A stretch of DNA of 64,000 bases from Streptomyces sp. NBC_01351 (GCF_036237315.1 NZ_CP108356.1:4212501-4276500), one strand, 5' to 3'. Counted from the stretch's first letter, positions 1-14,248 are shown. Numbers and translations: made by a program. Notes: generated from the letters alone by a model not told the origin.

Positions 1-460
1 TCGGCGCACCGAAGATCTTGGCCTCACGGGCACTGTCGACCAGCTGCTGGTCCATCGCGCCGATTTTCTTGCCATCAGAGATGTTCGCCAGCACGTGGTA
101 CAGCGCGAAGAAGAACGGCGACTGCGCCAGGATGGGAAGGCACGAGGCGAGCGGGTTGGTACCCGTCTCCTTGTACAGCTTCATCATCTCTTCGGACTGA
201 CGCTGCTTGTCGTTCTTGTAGCGCTCCTGGATCGCCTTCATCTTCGGCTGGAGCGCCTGCATGCCCCGCGTCGCCTTGATCTGCTTCACGAAGAGCGGGA
301 TCAGACAGATGCGGATCAGGATCACCAGGGACACGATGGACAGGCCCCAGGCCCACCCACTGTCCGGCCCGAAGACCGCCCCGTACAGGCTGTGGAACTG
401 AACGATGATCCACGAAACGGGTGTGGTGATAAAGCTGAACAGACTGGCAATCGTGTCCAC
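1..460 (-). CDS. yidC: Membrane protein insertase YidC (5' part, cut by window edge)
   Basis: The reading frame begins at a GTG at 458-460 and runs off the left edge after about 153 codons, so only the N-terminal part is visible. The translation begins [17 protein letters not shown], continues into a hydrophobic segment, and then has the cytoplasmic stretch rich in Lys, Gln and Glu followed by [17 protein letters not shown], which is typical of the YidC/Oxa1 conserved core. The family inserts membrane proteins with or without SecYEG. An AAGGAG ribosome binding site lies just upstream, inside the end of yidD, whose stop is three bases from this start. It is the fourth gene of the conserved rpmH-rnpA-yidD-yidC unit reading away from dnaA. 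Confidence 0.93.
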   Translation of the reverse strand, partial: MDTIASLFSFITTPVSWIIVQFHSLYGAVFGPDSGWAWGLSIVSLVILIRICLIPLFVKQIKATRGMQALQPKMKAIQERYKNDKQRQSEEMMKLYKETGTNPLASCLPILAQSPFFFALYHVLANISDGKKIGAMDQQLVDSAREAKIFGAP

Positions 461-463
461 TAA

Positions 464-745
464 TCAGGCTCCTTGAGCATTGCGAGATCTACGCAACGCA
501 CTGCGCAGCTGCTCGTGCCAACGCGGGCGTTTACGAGGTGGGACATGGTCCACACCACCCGGGGACCACGGATTGCACCGCAAGATCCGCCAGGCGGTCA
601 GAACCGTCCCCTTCACCGCACCATGCCGGTCGATGGCCGTGTACCCGTAGTGCGAGCACGAGGGGTAGTAGCGGCACACCGGCCCGAGCAGCGGACTGAT
701 CGTCCACTGGTACAGCTTGATCAAAGCGAGCAGCGGGTACTTCAT
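464..745 (-). CDS. yidD: Membrane protein insertion efficiency factor YidD
   Basis: 93-residue protein beginning [19 protein letters not shown], with the family's characteristic cysteine-bearing core [15 protein letters not shown] and the downstream [13 protein letters not shown] motif. Members of this DUF37/YidD family are small amphipathic proteins at the inner face of the membrane that help YidC-dependent insertion. The ATG overlaps the stop of rnpA by four bases, and the stop lies three bases before yidC, which implies translational coupling in one operon. The C-terminus is a short basic tail. Length and gene order match the family, so the call is firm; the exact biochemical role in actinomycetes is inferred from homologues. 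Confidence 0.94.
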   Translation of the reverse strand: MKYPLLALIKLYQWTISPLLGPVCRYYPSCSHYGYTAIDRHGAVKGTVLTAWRILRCNPWSPGGVDHVPPRKRPRWHEQLRSALRRSRNAQGA

Positions 746-1116
746 CGAGCCACGCCTCCCAGAAGCCGCGCCAGAGCGGCATCCAGGTCCCGGGCGAGTT
801 CGTCAGGGCCGGCATCACCCGCTCCGGGCAACGCTCGTACCACCACCAGGCTACCGGCGGGCAGCTGAGACAGCCGCTCGCGGACCAGATGGCGCAGACG
901 GCGCTTCACCCGGTTACGTATGACGGCGTTGCCGACAGCCTTGCTGACGACGAAACCCGCACGCGTCGAGGGATCGATCTCCCCCGACTCGTGCGGGTCC
1001 GTTGCACCGCTTGTACGTAGGTGGACGACGAGGAGCGGGCGACCAGCCCGACGACCTCGACGTACCGCGCTCGCGAAGTCCTCGCGCCGCCTCAGCCGAT
1101 TTTCGGGAGACAGCAC
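742..1116 (-). CDS. rnpA: Ribonuclease P protein component
   Basis: 124-residue basic protein that starts [21 protein letters not shown] from a GTG at 1114-1116. It carries the RNR signature of Rnp[20 protein letters not shown] at about residues 59-77. The protein binds the catalytic RNA subunit and helps it cut the 5' leader from pre-tRNA. A loop of acidic and Ser/Thr residues around residues 36-50 separates the N-terminal helix from the core. It sits between rpmH and yidD, the usual place in bacteria, and overlaps yidD by four bases. The RNA subunit gene rnpB is not in this window. Confidence 0.95.
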   Translation of the reverse strand: MLSPENRLRRREDFASAVRRGRRAGRPLLVVHLRTSGATDPHESGEIDPSTRAGFVVSKAVGNAVIRNRVKRRLRHLVRERLSQLPAGSLVVVRALPGAGDAGPDELARDLDAALARLLGGVAR

Positions 1117-1137
1117 GACGTCACGACCTGCGTGTTG

Positions 1138-1275
1138 TTACGCGGAAAGGGCGGCGCGGCCCTTGCCACGACGGTTCGCGAGGATCGCGCGCCCTGCACG
1201 GGTACGCATCCGCAGGCGGAAGCCGTGGGTCTTGGCACGACGGCGGTTGTTCGGCTGGAAGGTGCGCTTGCTCAC
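1138..1275 (-). CDS. rpmH: 50S ribosomal protein L34
   Basis: 45-residue highly basic protein, GTG start at 1273-1275 and TAA stop at 1138-1140. The translation begins [20 protein letters not shown] and ends [11 protein letters not shown], the invariant L34 pattern. L34 is a structural protein of the large ribosomal subunit. The gene opens the unit rpmH-rnpA-yidD-yidC and is transcribed divergently from dnaA. It is too short for a usual length filter but is unmistakable by sequence and position. Confidence 0.97.
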   Translation of the reverse strand: MSKRTFQPNNRRRAKTHGFRLRMRTRAGRAILANRRGKGRAALSA

Positions 1276-1630
1276 TCGGGGGCTCCAGAGAATGAATCGT
1301 TGTGGCGGGACATCGCCTGGCTGTCACCGTGCGCCCACGAGGAAACTCGCGTGTTCGCCCGAGTGGCACCGCTACATGATCACAATCAGTGATCTTCGCC
1401 CATCGGTAGGCAGGCGGCAGCAGCCATCGACAACTCGACCTCGTTACGGTACGCGCGGCTACGCCATCCGGTCAAACCGAGGCGACAAGGCCCCACACTG
1501 TGCACAGGCTGTGGACAACGACTTGAACCGTACCCGTAGGCCTGACTACCGTTGCCTGATCCCGGATTTTTTGTCCCGACCGTCCCAAAGAACCACACAT
1601 TCGTGGGACCCCTGTGAGAGAGCGTGCTCT
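1276..1630. other. rpmH-dnaA divergent intergenic region
   Basis: 355 bases without a gene, holding the two divergent promoters. On the dnaA side there is a perfect DnaA box (TGTGGACAA, 1510-1518) and a weaker one overlapping CTGTGCACA at 1498-1506, followed by a -35/-10 candidate at 1523-1552. I see no small reading frame that I would support here. The rpmH promoter must lie in the left half but I could not pick it by eye. Confidence 0.8.
1498..1552 (+). promoter_or_regulatory. dnaA promoter candidate with DnaA box
   Basis: TTGAAC at 1523-1528 and TACCGT at 1547-1552 are 18 bases apart and fit a housekeeping sigma promoter of the streptomycete type. A perfect DnaA box on the minus strand (1510-1518) ends five bases before the -35, with a two-mismatch neighbour at 1498-1506. 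Autoregulation of dnaA through such boxes is established in several bacteria including Streptomyces; the promoter assignment here is my inference. Confidence 0.55.
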
Positions 1631-3433
1631 GTGGCTGACGTACCTGCCGATCTTGCCGCAGTGTGGCCAAGGGTGGTCGAAAAGCTCCTCGGGGAGGGAC
1701 AGCCGGGCATCGAGCCCAAGGACAAGCAGTGGGTCGAACGGTGCCAGCCCCTCGCACTCGTCGCCGACACCGCCCTCCTCGCCGTCCCCAACGAATGGGG
1801 CAAGCGCGTACTCGAAGGCCGGCTCGCCCCGCTGATCAGCGACGCCCTCAGCCGCGAGTGCGGCCGCCCCATCCGGATCGCCATCACGGTGGACGACTCC
1901 GCCGGCGAGCCCTCTCCCGCCCCGCCCGTCCAGCAGCCCGGCCCGTACGAGCCCTACGGCGGCCAGCGCCCCGGCGGCGGCCCCGGCAACGGTGACGACC
2001 AGCTCCCCACCGCTCGCCCCGCCTACCCCGAGTACCAGCAGCAGCGCCCCGAGCCCGGCGCCTGGCCCCGCGGCGGCCAGCAGGACGACTACGGCTGGCA
2101 GCAGCCCCGCCTCGGCGGCTTCCCCGAGCGCGACCCGTACGCCACCCCGCAGCCGGGCTACCTCCAGCAGCCCGAGCCCCCGGCGTACGACCAGGGCTCC
2201 TACGAACAGCAGCAACAGCAGTACGAGCAGTCGAAGTACGAGGCCCAGAAGTACGAGCAGCAGAAGTACGAACCTCAGCAGTACGAGCAACAGCAGTACG
2301 AGCAACAGCAGTACGAGCAGCCCGCCCCGCGCCAGGCCCCCGGCCGCCCCGCGGCGCCGCCTGCCCCGTCCGGCGGCTCGACCTCGGGCCCGCTGGAACC
2401 GACCGCCCGGCTGAACCCCAAGTACCTCTTCGACACCTTCGTCATCGGCGCCTCCAACCGCTTCGCGCACGCCGCGGCGGTCGCGGTCGCCGAGGCACCC
2501 GCGAAGGCGTACAACCCCCTCTTCATCTACGGGGAGTCGGGCCTCGGCAAGACGCACCTGCTGCACGCCATCGGGCACTACGCGCGGAGCCTCTACCCGG
2601 GCACCCGCGTGCGGTACGTGAGCTCGGAGGAGTTCACCAACGAGTTCATCAACTCCATCCGCGACGGCAAGGGCGACGCCTTCCGCAAGCGCTACCGCGA
2701 GATGGACATCCTGCTCGTCGACGACATCCAGTTCCTCGCGAGCAAGGAGTCGACGCAGGAGGAGTTCTTCCACACGTTCAATACGCTCCACAACGCCAAC
2801 AAGCAGATCGTCCTCTCCTCCGACCGGCCGCCCAAGCAGCTCGTCACCCTGGAGGACCGGCTCCGCAACCGCTTCGAGTGGGGCCTGATCACCGACGTCC
2901 AGCCGCCCGAGCTGGAGACCCGGATCGCGATCCTGCGCAAGAAGGCCGTCCAGGAGCAGCTCAACGCCCCGCCGGAGGTACTGGAGTTCATCGCCTCCCG
3001 CATCTCGCGCAACATCCGCGAGCTGGAGGGGGCGCTGATCCGGGTCACGGCCTTCGCGAGCCTGAACCGGCAGCCGGTCGACCTGGGCCTGACCGAGGAC
3101 GTCCTGAAGAACCTGATCCCGGGCGGCGAGGACAGCGCGCCCGAGATCACGGCGACGGACATCATGGCGGCCACCGCCGACTACTTCGGGCTGACCGTGG
3201 ACGACCTGTGCGGCTCCTCGCGCAGCCGCGTCCTCGTGACCGCCCGGCAGATCGCCATGTACCTGTGCCGGGAGCTCACCGACCTCTCACTGCCCAAGAT
3301 CGGGGCGCAGTTCGGCGGCCGCGACCACACCACCGTCATGCACGCGGACCGCAAGATCCGCGCTCTGATGGCGGAGCGCCGCTCCATCTACAACCAGGTC
3401 ACGGAGCTCACCAACCGCATCAAGAACGCCTGA
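1631..3433 (+). CDS. dnaA: Chromosomal replication initiator protein DnaA
   Basis: 600-residue initiator starting at the GTG at 1631 ([15 protein letters not shown]). Domain I is the N-terminal helicase/partner-binding part. Domain II is very long, Pro/Gln/Gly-rich and contains a Tyr-Glu-Gln repeat tract near residues 190-230. Domain III is the AAA+ ATPase with Walker A GESGLGKT at about 301-308 and Walker [10 protein letters not shown] near 360. Domain IV ends with the DNA-binding signature [11 protein letters not shown] near 562-572. The protein binds the boxes in the following 876-base gap and unwinds the origin. The frame is open far upstream, but the earlier extension is not conserved-looking and would cross the promoter, so I reject it. 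A strong hairpin follows the stop. Confidence 0.98.
   Translation: MADVPADLAAVWPRVVEKLLGEGQPGIEPKDKQWVERCQPLALVADTALLAVPNEWGKRVLEGRLAPLISDALSRECGRPIRIAITVDDSAGEPSPAPPVQQPGPYEPYGGQRPGGGPGNGDDQLPTARPAYPEYQQQRPEPGAWPRGGQQDDYGWQQPRLGGFPERDPYATPQPGYLQQPEPPAYDQGSYEQQQQQYEQSKYEAQKYEQQKYEPQQYEQQQYEQQQYEQPAPRQAPGRPAAPPAPSGGSTSGPLEPTARLNPKYLFDTFVIGASNRFAHAAAVAVAEAPAKAYNPLFIYGESGLGKTHLLHAIGHYARSLYPGTRVRYVSSEEFTNEFINSIRDGKGDAFRKRYREMDILLVDDIQFLASKESTQEEFFHTFNTLHNANKQIVLSSDRPPKQLVTLEDRLRNRFEWGLITDVQPPELETRIAILRKKAVQEQLNAPPEVLEFIASRISRNIRELEGALIRVTAFASLNRQPVDLGLTEDVLKNLIPGGEDSAPEITATDIMAATADYFGLTVDDLCGSSRSRVLVTARQIAMYLCRELTDLSLPKIGAQFGGRDHTTVMHADRKIRALMAERRSIYNQVTELTNRIKNA
2195..2330 (+). repeat. Gln/Tyr codon repeat inside dnaA domain II
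   Basis: Tandem runs of codons for Tyr-Glu-Gln-Gln(-Gln) with variants Tyr-Glu-Gln-Ser-Lys and Gln-Lys encode a low-complexity segment of about 40 residues in DnaA's linker. At the DNA level, units such as CAGTACGAGCAACAG recur several times. The length is likely to vary between close strains. Confidence 0.85.
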
Positions 3434-3490
3434 GCCGGGCCCTCAGGCGGGCCTGAGCAGAGTCTCAGAGAGCCGTTCAAACGCATCCAG

Positions 3491-3522
3491 AGGGCGCTCC
3501 CGGGTCACAACGGGGGCGCCCT
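3491..3522. terminator. Terminator-like hairpin after dnaA
   Basis: A 12-bp stem (AGGGCGCTCCCG paired with CGGGGGCGCCCT, one G-T pair) closes an 8-base loop and is followed by a T/C-rich run. A smaller hairpin, CTCAGGC/GCCTGAG at 3442-3457, sits just after the dnaA stop. Together they should end dnaA transcription before the origin boxes. Confidence 0.7.
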
Positions 3523-3559
3523 TCTTCGTCCGTGCGCCCCAGATCTGTTCGAATACGCC

Positions 3560-4309
3560 CCCTGGAGCGCAAGTCATCCACAGATTTGGTGACTTTCTTC
3601 CGTCCACACCCTGGGGACGGGCTCCGTCACCCACAATCTGTCCACAGGGGTGAGGATTGAGGCCCCATCAGGGCAGGTCAGAACCCTGTGGAATTGTGCG
3701 CAAGCGTCATCCACAGGCTGTGGACAAAATTTTCATCCACAGCACTGTCCACGGCGTTGTCCACCGGCGGCCCACAGGCTCCCGCACCCTGTGCACAGGA
3801 TCCGATGTCTTCTCCACACCGTTGTCCACTGTTCGGCAACGCGCCACCCCCTCTCACCGCCCGGAGTGAAAGCGGTCACACGGAGGTGGACGTTTGGGTT
3901 GTGGAGTACCGGGGGAAAGCTGGGGACACACCTGTGGAGTAGTCGGGGGTCCCTGGGGACAGCCTGTGCAGAAGTTTTCGTTCTCCACAGAGACACCGTG
4001 TTGTCCACCGGTGTCACCCACAGGGTGTGGGGATAAAAAACGCGGGGTGACCTGCGAAAACGGGGTTATCCACCGTTTCCACAGGCCCTACTACTACCCC
4101 CATAGAGAGTTAGCCCGGTTTCGGTTTTCAAGCAGGTCCTGTGCACAACTCGGTGGGCAGGCCTCCCCGACACCTCGCTCCCGACTTGACCGCCGGCAGC
4201 GACGACTGTCGGCGCCGTACGTCAGACTGGTCCCCGGCATCGGTCGAGGCATCGACGGGCCGACGACGAAGGCCGGCAGACGAGCGAGCAACAGCAGGAG
4301 GCGGTTCCG
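3560..4309. other. Chromosomal replication origin oriC
   Basis: The dnaA-dnaN gap carries a dense array of DnaA boxes. Perfect TTGTCCACA: 3719-3727 (minus). One mismatch: 3638-3646, 3757-3765, 3810-3818, 3822-3830, 3981-3989, 4001-4009 (all plus) and 4140-4148 (minus). Two-mismatch sites: 3574-3582, 3600-3608, 3707-3715, 3733-3741, 3745-3753, 3789-3797, 3900-3908, 3933-3941, 4056-4064, 4065-4073. They form a left group (about 3570-3830) and a right group (about 3900-4148) separated by a box-poor stretch, as described for Streptomyces origins. A short A-run occurs at 4032-4040, but no long AT-rich unwinding element is obvious. No gene lies here; small open frames in this gap are chance. Confidence 0.95.
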
Positions 4310-5440
4310 GTGAAGATCCGGGTGGAGCGCGACGTACTCGCGGAGGCAGTGGCTTGGGCCGCTCGTAGCCTCCCGGCCCGGCCGCCGGTGCCCGTTCTCG
4401 CGGGCCTGCTGCTGAAGGCCGAGGAGGGCACCCTGTCGCTCTCCGGCTTCGACTACGAGGTCTCGGCCCGGGTCTCCGTCGAGGCGGACGTCGAGGAGGA
4501 CGGCACCGTCCTGGTCTCCGGCCGACTGCTCGCCGACATCTGCCGCGCCCTCCCCAACCGGCCGGTGGAGATTTCCACAGACGGTGTACGGGCGACCGTG
4601 GTCTGCGGCTCCTCGCGATTCACACTCCACACCCTGCCTGTGGAGGAATACCCGGCGCTGCCGACGATGCCCACCGCGACCGGCACCGTGCCCGGCGAGG
4701 TCTTCGCCTCCGCCGCCGCCCAGGTCGCCATCGCCGCCGGCCGCGACGACACGCTGCCCGTGCTGACCGGTGTGCGCATCGAGATCGAGGGCGACCGCGT
4801 CACCCTCGCCTCCACCGACCGCTACCGCTTCGCGGTCCGCGAGTTCCTGTGGAAGCCGGAGAACCCGGACGCCTCCGCCGTGGCCCTGGTGCCCGCGAAG
4901 ACGCTCCTCGACACCGCCAAGTCGCTGACCAGCGGTGACACCGTCACCCTGGCGCTGTCCGGCTCGGGCGCCGGCGAGGGCCTCATCGGTTTCGAGGGCG
5001 CCGGCCGCCGCACCACCACCCGCCTCCTCGAGGGCGACCTGCCGAAGTACCGCACGCTGTTCCCGACGGAGTTCAACTCCATCGCCGTGATCGAGACCGC
5101 CCCGTTCGTCGAGGCCGTCAAGCGCGTGGCCCTCGTCGCCGAGCGCAACACCCCGGTCCGCCTGAGCTTCGAGCAGGGCGTGCTGATCCTGGAGGCCGGT
5201 TCCTCCGACGATGCACAGGCTGTGGAGCGCGTCGACGCGAAGCTGGAGGGCGACGACATCTCGATCGCCTTCAACCCGACCTTCCTGCTGGACGGTCTGA
5301 GCGCGATCGACTCTCCCGCCGCGCAGCTCAGCTTCACCACGTCCACCAAGCCGGCGCTGCTCAGCGGCCGCCCGGCGGTCGACGCCGAGGCGGACGAGGC
5401 GTACAAGTACCTGATCATGCCCGTACGCCTCTCCGGCTGA
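4310..5440 (+). CDS. dnaN: DNA polymerase III beta subunit (sliding clamp)
   Basis: 376-residue protein from a GTG at 4310, preceded by AGGAGG at 4296-4301. The three repeated clamp domains of about 120 residues are recognisable: the N-terminus MKIRVERDVLAEAVAWAARS, the middle segment with TDRYRFAVREF near residue 170, and the C-terminal end YKYLIMPVRLSG. The dimeric ring tethers the replicative polymerase to DNA and is a docking site for other replication and repair proteins. It directly follows oriC and is closed by a long perfect terminator. Several DnaA-box-like words occur inside the gene (for example near 4570 and 5220) but are imperfect. Confidence 0.98.
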   Translation: MKIRVERDVLAEAVAWAARSLPARPPVPVLAGLLLKAEEGTLSLSGFDYEVSARVSVEADVEEDGTVLVSGRLLADICRALPNRPVEISTDGVRATVVCGSSRFTLHTLPVEEYPALPTMPTATGTVPGEVFASAAAQVAIAAGRDDTLPVLTGVRIEIEGDRVTLASTDRYRFAVREFLWKPENPDASAVALVPAKTLLDTAKSLTSGDTVTLALSGSGAGEGLIGFEGAGRRTTTRLLEGDLPKYRTLFPTEFNSIAVIETAPFVEAVKRVALVAERNTPVRLSFEQGVLILEAGSSDDAQAVERVDAKLEGDDISIAFNPTFLLDGLSAIDSPAAQLSFTTSTKPALLSGRPAVDAEADEAYKYLIMPVRLSG

Positions 5441-5449
5441 TCTTCGCAG

Positions 5450-5488
5450 GTCAGGCCCGGTTTCGCGGTCCGCGAAACCGGGCCTGAC
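5450..5488. terminator. dnaN terminator
   Basis: A perfect 19-bp inverted repeat (5450-5468 and 5470-5488) around a single central base, ten bases after the dnaN stop. Its arms read GTCAGGCCCGGTTTCGCGG and the complement. No T-run follows, which is common for terminators in high-GC actinomycetes. Confidence 0.85.
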
Positions 5489-5627
5489 GCGTTCTTCGGA
5501 CCAGCCGGGGCCCTGCGTGCCCCGTGGGGCCGGGCAGCGCCCGCGGGCGTAGGCTCGGGGCCTGGGATGCCCTCCGGGAAGCAGGGGGCCCCGGCAAAGA
5601 CGGCCACAACGCTTAAGGAACCACCTG

Positions 5628-6503
5628 ATGGAGCTTGGTCTCGTCGGTCTCGGCAAGATGGGCGGCAACATGCGCGAGCGCATCCGCCGCGCAGGCCACA
5701 CCGTCATCGGATACGACCGCAACCCGGACCTCGCCGACGTCCACAGCCTGCGGGAACTTGTGGACAGCCTGCAGGCCCCCCGCGTGGTGTGGGTCATGGT
5801 CCCGGCAGGTGCGGCCACCCAGTCCACCGTCGACGAGCTCGCCGAGCTGCTGTCGCCCGGCGACATCGTGGTCGACGGCGGGAACTCGCGCTGGACCGAC
5901 GACGAGAAGCACGCAGCCGAGCTCGCGGCCAAGGGCATCGGCTTCGTCGACTGCGGTGTCTCCGGCGGTGTCTGGGGCCTGGAGAACGGCTACGCGCTCA
6001 TGTACGGCGGCGACAAGGAGCACGTCGCCGTGGTCCAGCCGGTGTTCGACGCCCTCAAGCCCGAGGGCGAGTTCGGCGCCGTGCACGCCGGCAAGGTGGG
6101 TGCGGGCCACTTCGCGAAGATGGTCCACAACGGCATCGAGTACGCCATGATGCAGGCTTACGCCGAGGGCTGGGAGCTGCTGGAGAAGGTGGACTCGGTC
6201 ACCGACGTCCGCGAGGTCTTCCGTTCCTGGCAGGAGGGGACGGTCATCCGTTCCTGGCTGCTGGACCTGGCCGTGAACGCCCTCGACGAGGACGAGCACC
6301 TGGAGCAGCTGCGCGGCTTCGCGCAGGACTCGGGCGAGGGCCGCTGGACGGTGGAGGCGGCGATCGACAACGCCGTGCCGCTGCCCGCGATCACGGCCTC
6401 GCTCTTCGCGCGGTTCGCGTCGCGTCAGGACGACTCCCCGCAGATGAAGATGATCGCCGCGCTGCGCAACCAGTTCGGCGGCCACGCGGTCGAGAAGAAG
6501 TAG
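5628..6503 (+). CDS. gnd: 6-phosphogluconate dehydrogenase (decarboxylating), short form
   Basis: 291-residue enzyme of the short GndA-like class. The NAD(P)-binding Rossmann motif [12 protein letters not shown] opens the protein, [10 protein letters not shown] and [20 protein letters not shown] mark the substrate region, and [22 protein letters not shown] contains the catalytic Lys and Asn. It converts 6-phosphogluconate to ribulose 5-phosphate and CO2. The ATG is preceded by AAGGAACC. The gene lies between the dnaN terminator and recF, its standard position in Streptomyces. Cofactor preference cannot be stated from sequence alone, although short-form enzymes are often NAD-linked. Confidence 0.94.
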   Translation: MELGLVGLGKMGGNMRERIRRAGHTVIGYDRNPDLADVHSLRELVDSLQAPRVVWVMVPAGAATQSTVDELAELLSPGDIVVDGGNSRWTDDEKHAAELAAKGIGFVDCGVSGGVWGLENGYALMYGGDKEHVAVVQPVFDALKPEGEFGAVHAGKVGAGHFAKMVHNGIEYAMMQAYAEGWELLEKVDSVTDVREVFRSWQEGTVIRSWLLDLAVNALDEDEHLEQLRGFAQDSGEGRWTVEAAIDNAVPLPAITASLFARFASRQDDSPQMKMIAALRNQFGGHAVEKK

Positions 6504-6586
6504 CCCGACCGCAGCACGGGAACACCACAGCACCACTGCACGACAGCAGCACAGAGCAGCAGGAAGCCGGGGGAGGTCGGCGCCGT

Positions 6587-7723
6587 ATGCATGTTTCGCA
6601 TCTCTCGTTGGCCGACTTCCGCTCGTACGCCCGGGCCGAGGTTCCCCTCGACCCGGGCGTCACGGCTTTCGTGGGTCCCAACGGCCAGGGCAAGACGAAC
6701 CTCGTCGAGGCGATCGGTTACCTGGCGACCCTGGGCAGCCACCGGGTGTCCTCGGACGCCCCGCTCGTGCGGATGGGCGCGGACCGGGCGATCGTGCGCG
6801 CCGCCGTCATCCAGGGCGAGCGGCAGCAGCTGGTGGAGCTGGAGCTGAACCCGGGGCGGGCGAACCGGGCCCGGATCAACCGGTCCTCGCAGGTCAGGCC
6901 CCGGGACGTGCTGGGGATCGTACGGACGGTGCTGTTCGCGCCGGAGGACCTGGCGCTCGTGAAGGGTGATCCGGGGGAGCGCCGCCGGTTCCTGGACGAG
7001 CTCGTGACGGCGCGGTCGCCGCGGATGGCGGCCGTCCGGTCGGACTACGAGCGGGTGCTCAAGCAGCGGAACACGCTGCTGAAGTCGGCGGCGATGGCGC
7101 GCCGCCACGGTGGCCGCTCGATGGACATGTCCACCCTCGACGTGTGGGACCAGCACCTGGCGCGCGCGGGTGCGGAGCTGTTGGCGCAGCGGCTGGATCT
7201 GATCGGGACGCTGCTGCCGCTGGCGGACAAGGCGTACGAGCAGCTCGCGCCCGGCGGTGGCCCGCTGGGGTTGGCGTACAAGTCCTCCGCGGGCGAGGCG
7301 GTGGACAGTGGTGCGGCGCGGACGCGCGAGGCGGTCTACGAGGTGCTGCTGGCGGCGCTGGCCGAGGTGCGCAAGCAGGAGATCGAGCGCGGGGTGACCT
7401 TGGTGGGGCCGCACCGGGACGACGTGGTGCTGCGGTTGGGGGAGCTGCCGGCGAAGGGGTACGCGAGCCACGGGGAGTCGTGGTCGTACGCGCTGGCGCT
7501 GCGGCTGGCCTCGTACGAGCTGCTGCGCTCGGAAGGTGCGGAGCCGGTGCTGATCCTGGACGACGTGTTCGCGGAGCTGGATGCGCGGCGCCGGGAGCGG
7601 TTGGCGGAGCTGGTGGCCGGGGGCGAGCAGGTGCTGGTGACGGCGGCGGTGGACGATGACGTTCCGGGTGTGCTGGTGGGGGCGAGGTTCGGGGTGTCCG
7701 GCGGTGAGGTGACCCGGCTGTGA
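6587..7723 (+). CDS. recF: DNA replication and repair protein RecF
   Basis: 378-residue SMC-like ATPase. Start is the ATG at 6587 after GGGAGG at 6571-6576; the frame is open much further upstream but only because it crosses gnd. The N-terminus [19 protein letters not shown] leads into Walker [10 protein letters not shown] at residues 30-38, and the C-terminal part has the signature/Walker B segment [18 protein letters not shown]. RecF loads RecA at single-strand gaps with RecO and RecR. The stop overlaps the start of the next gene by four bases, so recF and the DciA-like gene are translationally coupled. Confidence 0.97.
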   Translation: MHVSHLSLADFRSYARAEVPLDPGVTAFVGPNGQGKTNLVEAIGYLATLGSHRVSSDAPLVRMGADRAIVRAAVIQGERQQLVELELNPGRANRARINRSSQVRPRDVLGIVRTVLFAPEDLALVKGDPGERRRFLDELVTARSPRMAAVRSDYERVLKQRNTLLKSAAMARRHGGRSMDMSTLDVWDQHLARAGAELLAQRLDLIGTLLPLADKAYEQLAPGGGPLGLAYKSSAGEAVDSGAARTREAVYEVLLAALAEVRKQEIERGVTLVGPHRDDVVLRLGELPAKGYASHGESWSYALALRLASYELLRSEGAEPVLILDDVFAELDARRRERLAELVAGGEQVLVTAAVDDDVPGVLVGARFGVSGGEVTRL

Positions 7724-8286
7724 ACGGTTCGAGCGGTACGAGTGGTACGGACGGCGGTCAGGGCAAGGGCGGGGAGCCGCGCAGAACGGCGGAGCCCTCC
7801 GGGGTGGACCTGGCGCGGCAGGCGCTGGCGGCGGCGCGGGAGCAGGCGCGGGCCCGGGGGAACGCGGCGGGCGGCAAGAAGCGGCAGCAGGGCCCGGGGC
7901 TCCGCTCGGGGGCCCGTGCGGACGGCCGGGACCCGATGCCGTTGATGGCGGCGCTGGACCGGCTGCGGACGGAGCGCGGCTGGGAGATGCCGATGGCGGT
8001 GGCGGGCGTGATGGAGCGCTGGCCGGAGATCGTCGGCCCGGACATCGCGGCGCACTGTGAACCGGAGCGGTACGAGGACCGTGAGCTGATCGTGCGGTGC
8101 GATTCCTCGGCGTGGGCGGCGCAGCTGAAGCTGCTGGCGCCGCAGCTGGTGGCGCGGCTGAACGCGGATCTGGGGCAGGGGACGGTGCGGGTGCTTCTGG
8201 TGCGTGGGCCCGGGGGTGGGCGGCCGAAGGGGTACGGGCCGTGGCGGGCGCCGGGCAGTACGGGACCGGGGGACACCTACGGGTGA
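7720..8286 (+). CDS. DUF721 protein, DciA-like replication factor
   Basis: 188 residues with a GTG start overlapping the recF stop. The first 75 residues are disordered and rich in Gly, Ala and Arg. The conserved DUF721 domain follows (about 80-165), including [24 protein letters not shown] and [23 protein letters not shown]721 proteins include DciA, shown in other bacteria to interact with the replicative helicase DnaB and to be the ancestral loader. The position between recF and gyrB fits such a role. The helicase link is inferred from the family, not visible directly. Confidence 0.88.
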   Translation: MNGSSGTSGTDGGQGKGGEPRRTAEPSGVDLARQALAAAREQARARGNAAGGKKRQQGPGLRSGARADGRDPMPLMAALDRLRTERGWEMPMAVAGVMERWPEIVGPDIAAHCEPERYEDRELIVRCDSSAWAAQLKLLAPQLVARLNADLGQGTVRVLLVRGPGGGRPKGYGPWRAPGSTGPGDTYG

Positions 8287-8392
8287 CCGCGCCCCTGCCG
8301 TGCCCCTGCGGCGTTGCCCGGCGGATCGGCTCGGGCAGCTGTGCGGGTCGGGCCGTCCCCAGGCTGGGGAAGCCGTCCCGGCGCCGGGACCT

Positions 8393-8440
8393 GGGGCTCC
8401 GCCCCAGACCCCGCGCCTCAAACGCCGGCGGGGCTGGATT
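8393..8440. repeat. Dispersed CAAACGCCGG repeat, copy 1
   Basis: Composite element: a GGGGCTCCGCCCC hairpin, a linker ending in GCGCCTCAAACGCCGG, then CGGGGCTGGATT. Close copies occur at 44180-44227, 51548-51620, 51628-51673, 51732-51777 (inverted) and 61007-61053, always between genes. Confidence 0.85.
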
Positions 8441-8555
8441 GGGCTGGATTCGTCCCCGGCGGGGACGGATTTGCGCCCGGCGGGCCGGATGGTGCGGGTG
8501 GTGTCCCTCACGGTAGCCGGAGGTTGACAGGCCGAAGCTCTGGATGCCCGTGTGA

Positions 8556-10829
<2,274 letters not shown>

Positions 10830-10869
10830 GTCGGCTCAGCTGACCGCCTGAAAGGACCTTTGACCAGCA

Positions 10870-13488
<2,619 letters not shown>

Positions 13489-13491
13489 GTC

Positions 13492-14142
13492 GTGAGTGGA
13501 GCCACGGGCGCCGGACCGGCCAAGACTGGAGCGAACGGTGCCCGTGGCCCTGCCGCAGACTCTCAGGGTGGGGGCACCCCCGCCGAAGGCAGGGGGAGAA
13601 CCGTGACGGACACCCGAGGGCCCCAGCCGCAAGCCGGCGCGGGCCCGACGCAGGAGCAGCCGTACCAGCCGCCGCAGGCGTACGCGGCGCCTCAGGGCCC
13701 GGGCGCGCAGCGCCCCGGTGGGGGCCCCGCCGCGCAGCGCAAGCCGCGTACGGGGGTCCGTACGGCCCCTCGTACGCGCAAGGCGAGGCTGCGGGTGGCC
13801 AAGGCCGACCCGTGGTCGGTGATGAAGGTCAGCTTCCTGCTGTCGATCGCGCTGGGCATCTGCACGATCGTGGCGGCGGTGGTGCTGTGGATGGTCATGG
13901 ACGCGATGGGCGTCTTCTCGACCGTCGGCGGCACGATCAGCGAGGCGACCGGGTCGAACGAGAGCAACGGCTTCGACCTCCAGTCGTTCCTGTCGCTGCC
14001 GCGCGTCGTGATCTTCACATCGGTGATCGCGGTCATCGACGTGGTGCTGGCGACGGCGCTGGCGACGCTCGGCGCGTTCATCTACAACCTGTCGGCGGGC
14101 TTCGTCGGCGGTGTGGAGCTGACTCTCGCCGAGGACGAGTGA
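13492..14142 (+). CDS. DUF3566 membrane protein
   Basis: 216 residues, GTG start three bases after the gyrA stop, so translation is likely coupled. The first 105 residues are disordered (Pro, Gln, Gly, Arg). The DUF3566 core follows: KADPWSVMKVSFLLSIALG, one transmembrane helix at about 117-140, a loop, and a second helix at about 175-200, ending VGGVELTLAEDE. DUF3566 genes sit downstream of gyrA across actinobacteria; the function is unknown and a link to envelope growth is only suggested by conservation. A GTG at 13603 with AGGGGGAG in front could give a shorter 179-residue form that skips the repeat-derived segment. Confidence 0.88.
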   Translation: MSGATGAGPAKTGANGARGPAADSQGGGTPAEGRGRTVTDTRGPQPQAGAGPTQEQPYQPPQAYAAPQGPGAQRPGGGPAAQRKPRTGVRTAPRTRKARLRVAKADPWSVMKVSFLLSIALGICTIVAAVVLWMVMDAMGVFSTVGGTISEATGSNESNGFDLQSFLSLPRVVIFTSVIAVIDVVLATALATLGAFIYNLSAGFVGGVELTLAEDE

Positions 14143-14174
14143 CCTGCGCAGACGCTGGGTAGGAAGCATCGTTT

Positions 14175-14187
14175 GGGGCTTCGCCCC
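14175..14187. terminator. Small hairpin after the gyrBA-DUF3566 unit
   Basis: GGGGC-TTC-GCCCC followed by GGGGATTTT. A short but GC-perfect stem 32 bases after the stop; plausible terminator, weaker than the others in the window. Confidence 0.4.
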
Positions 14188-14194
14188 GGGGATT

Positions 14195-14223
14195 TTGGAG
14201 CTACCGCCTCTGTGCGCTAATCT
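14195..14223 (+). promoter_or_regulatory. Promoter candidate for tRNA-Ile
   Basis: TTGGAG (14195-14200) and TAATCT (14218-14223) are separated by 17 bases; the -10 lies 25 bases before the tRNA. It matches the housekeeping consensus at most key positions. Inference from sequence only. Confidence 0.5.
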
Positions 14224-14248
14224 TCAGGAGTCAGCGCGCAGCGCGGAT

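Noticed and set aside
920..1630. Open frame extending dnaA upstream by 237 codons
   Set aside because: It runs antisense through rnpA and rpmH and across the dnaA promoter; the conserved DnaA N-terminus begins at the GTG at 1631.
3650..4313. Several open frames in the dnaA-dnaN gap on both strands
   Set aside because: They consist of DnaA-box codons, have no ribosome sites and no resemblance to proteins; the gap is oriC.
4560..5227. DnaA-box-like words inside dnaN as part of oriC
   Set aside because: Only partial matches, dispersed, and compatible with coding needs; not grouped like those in the gap.
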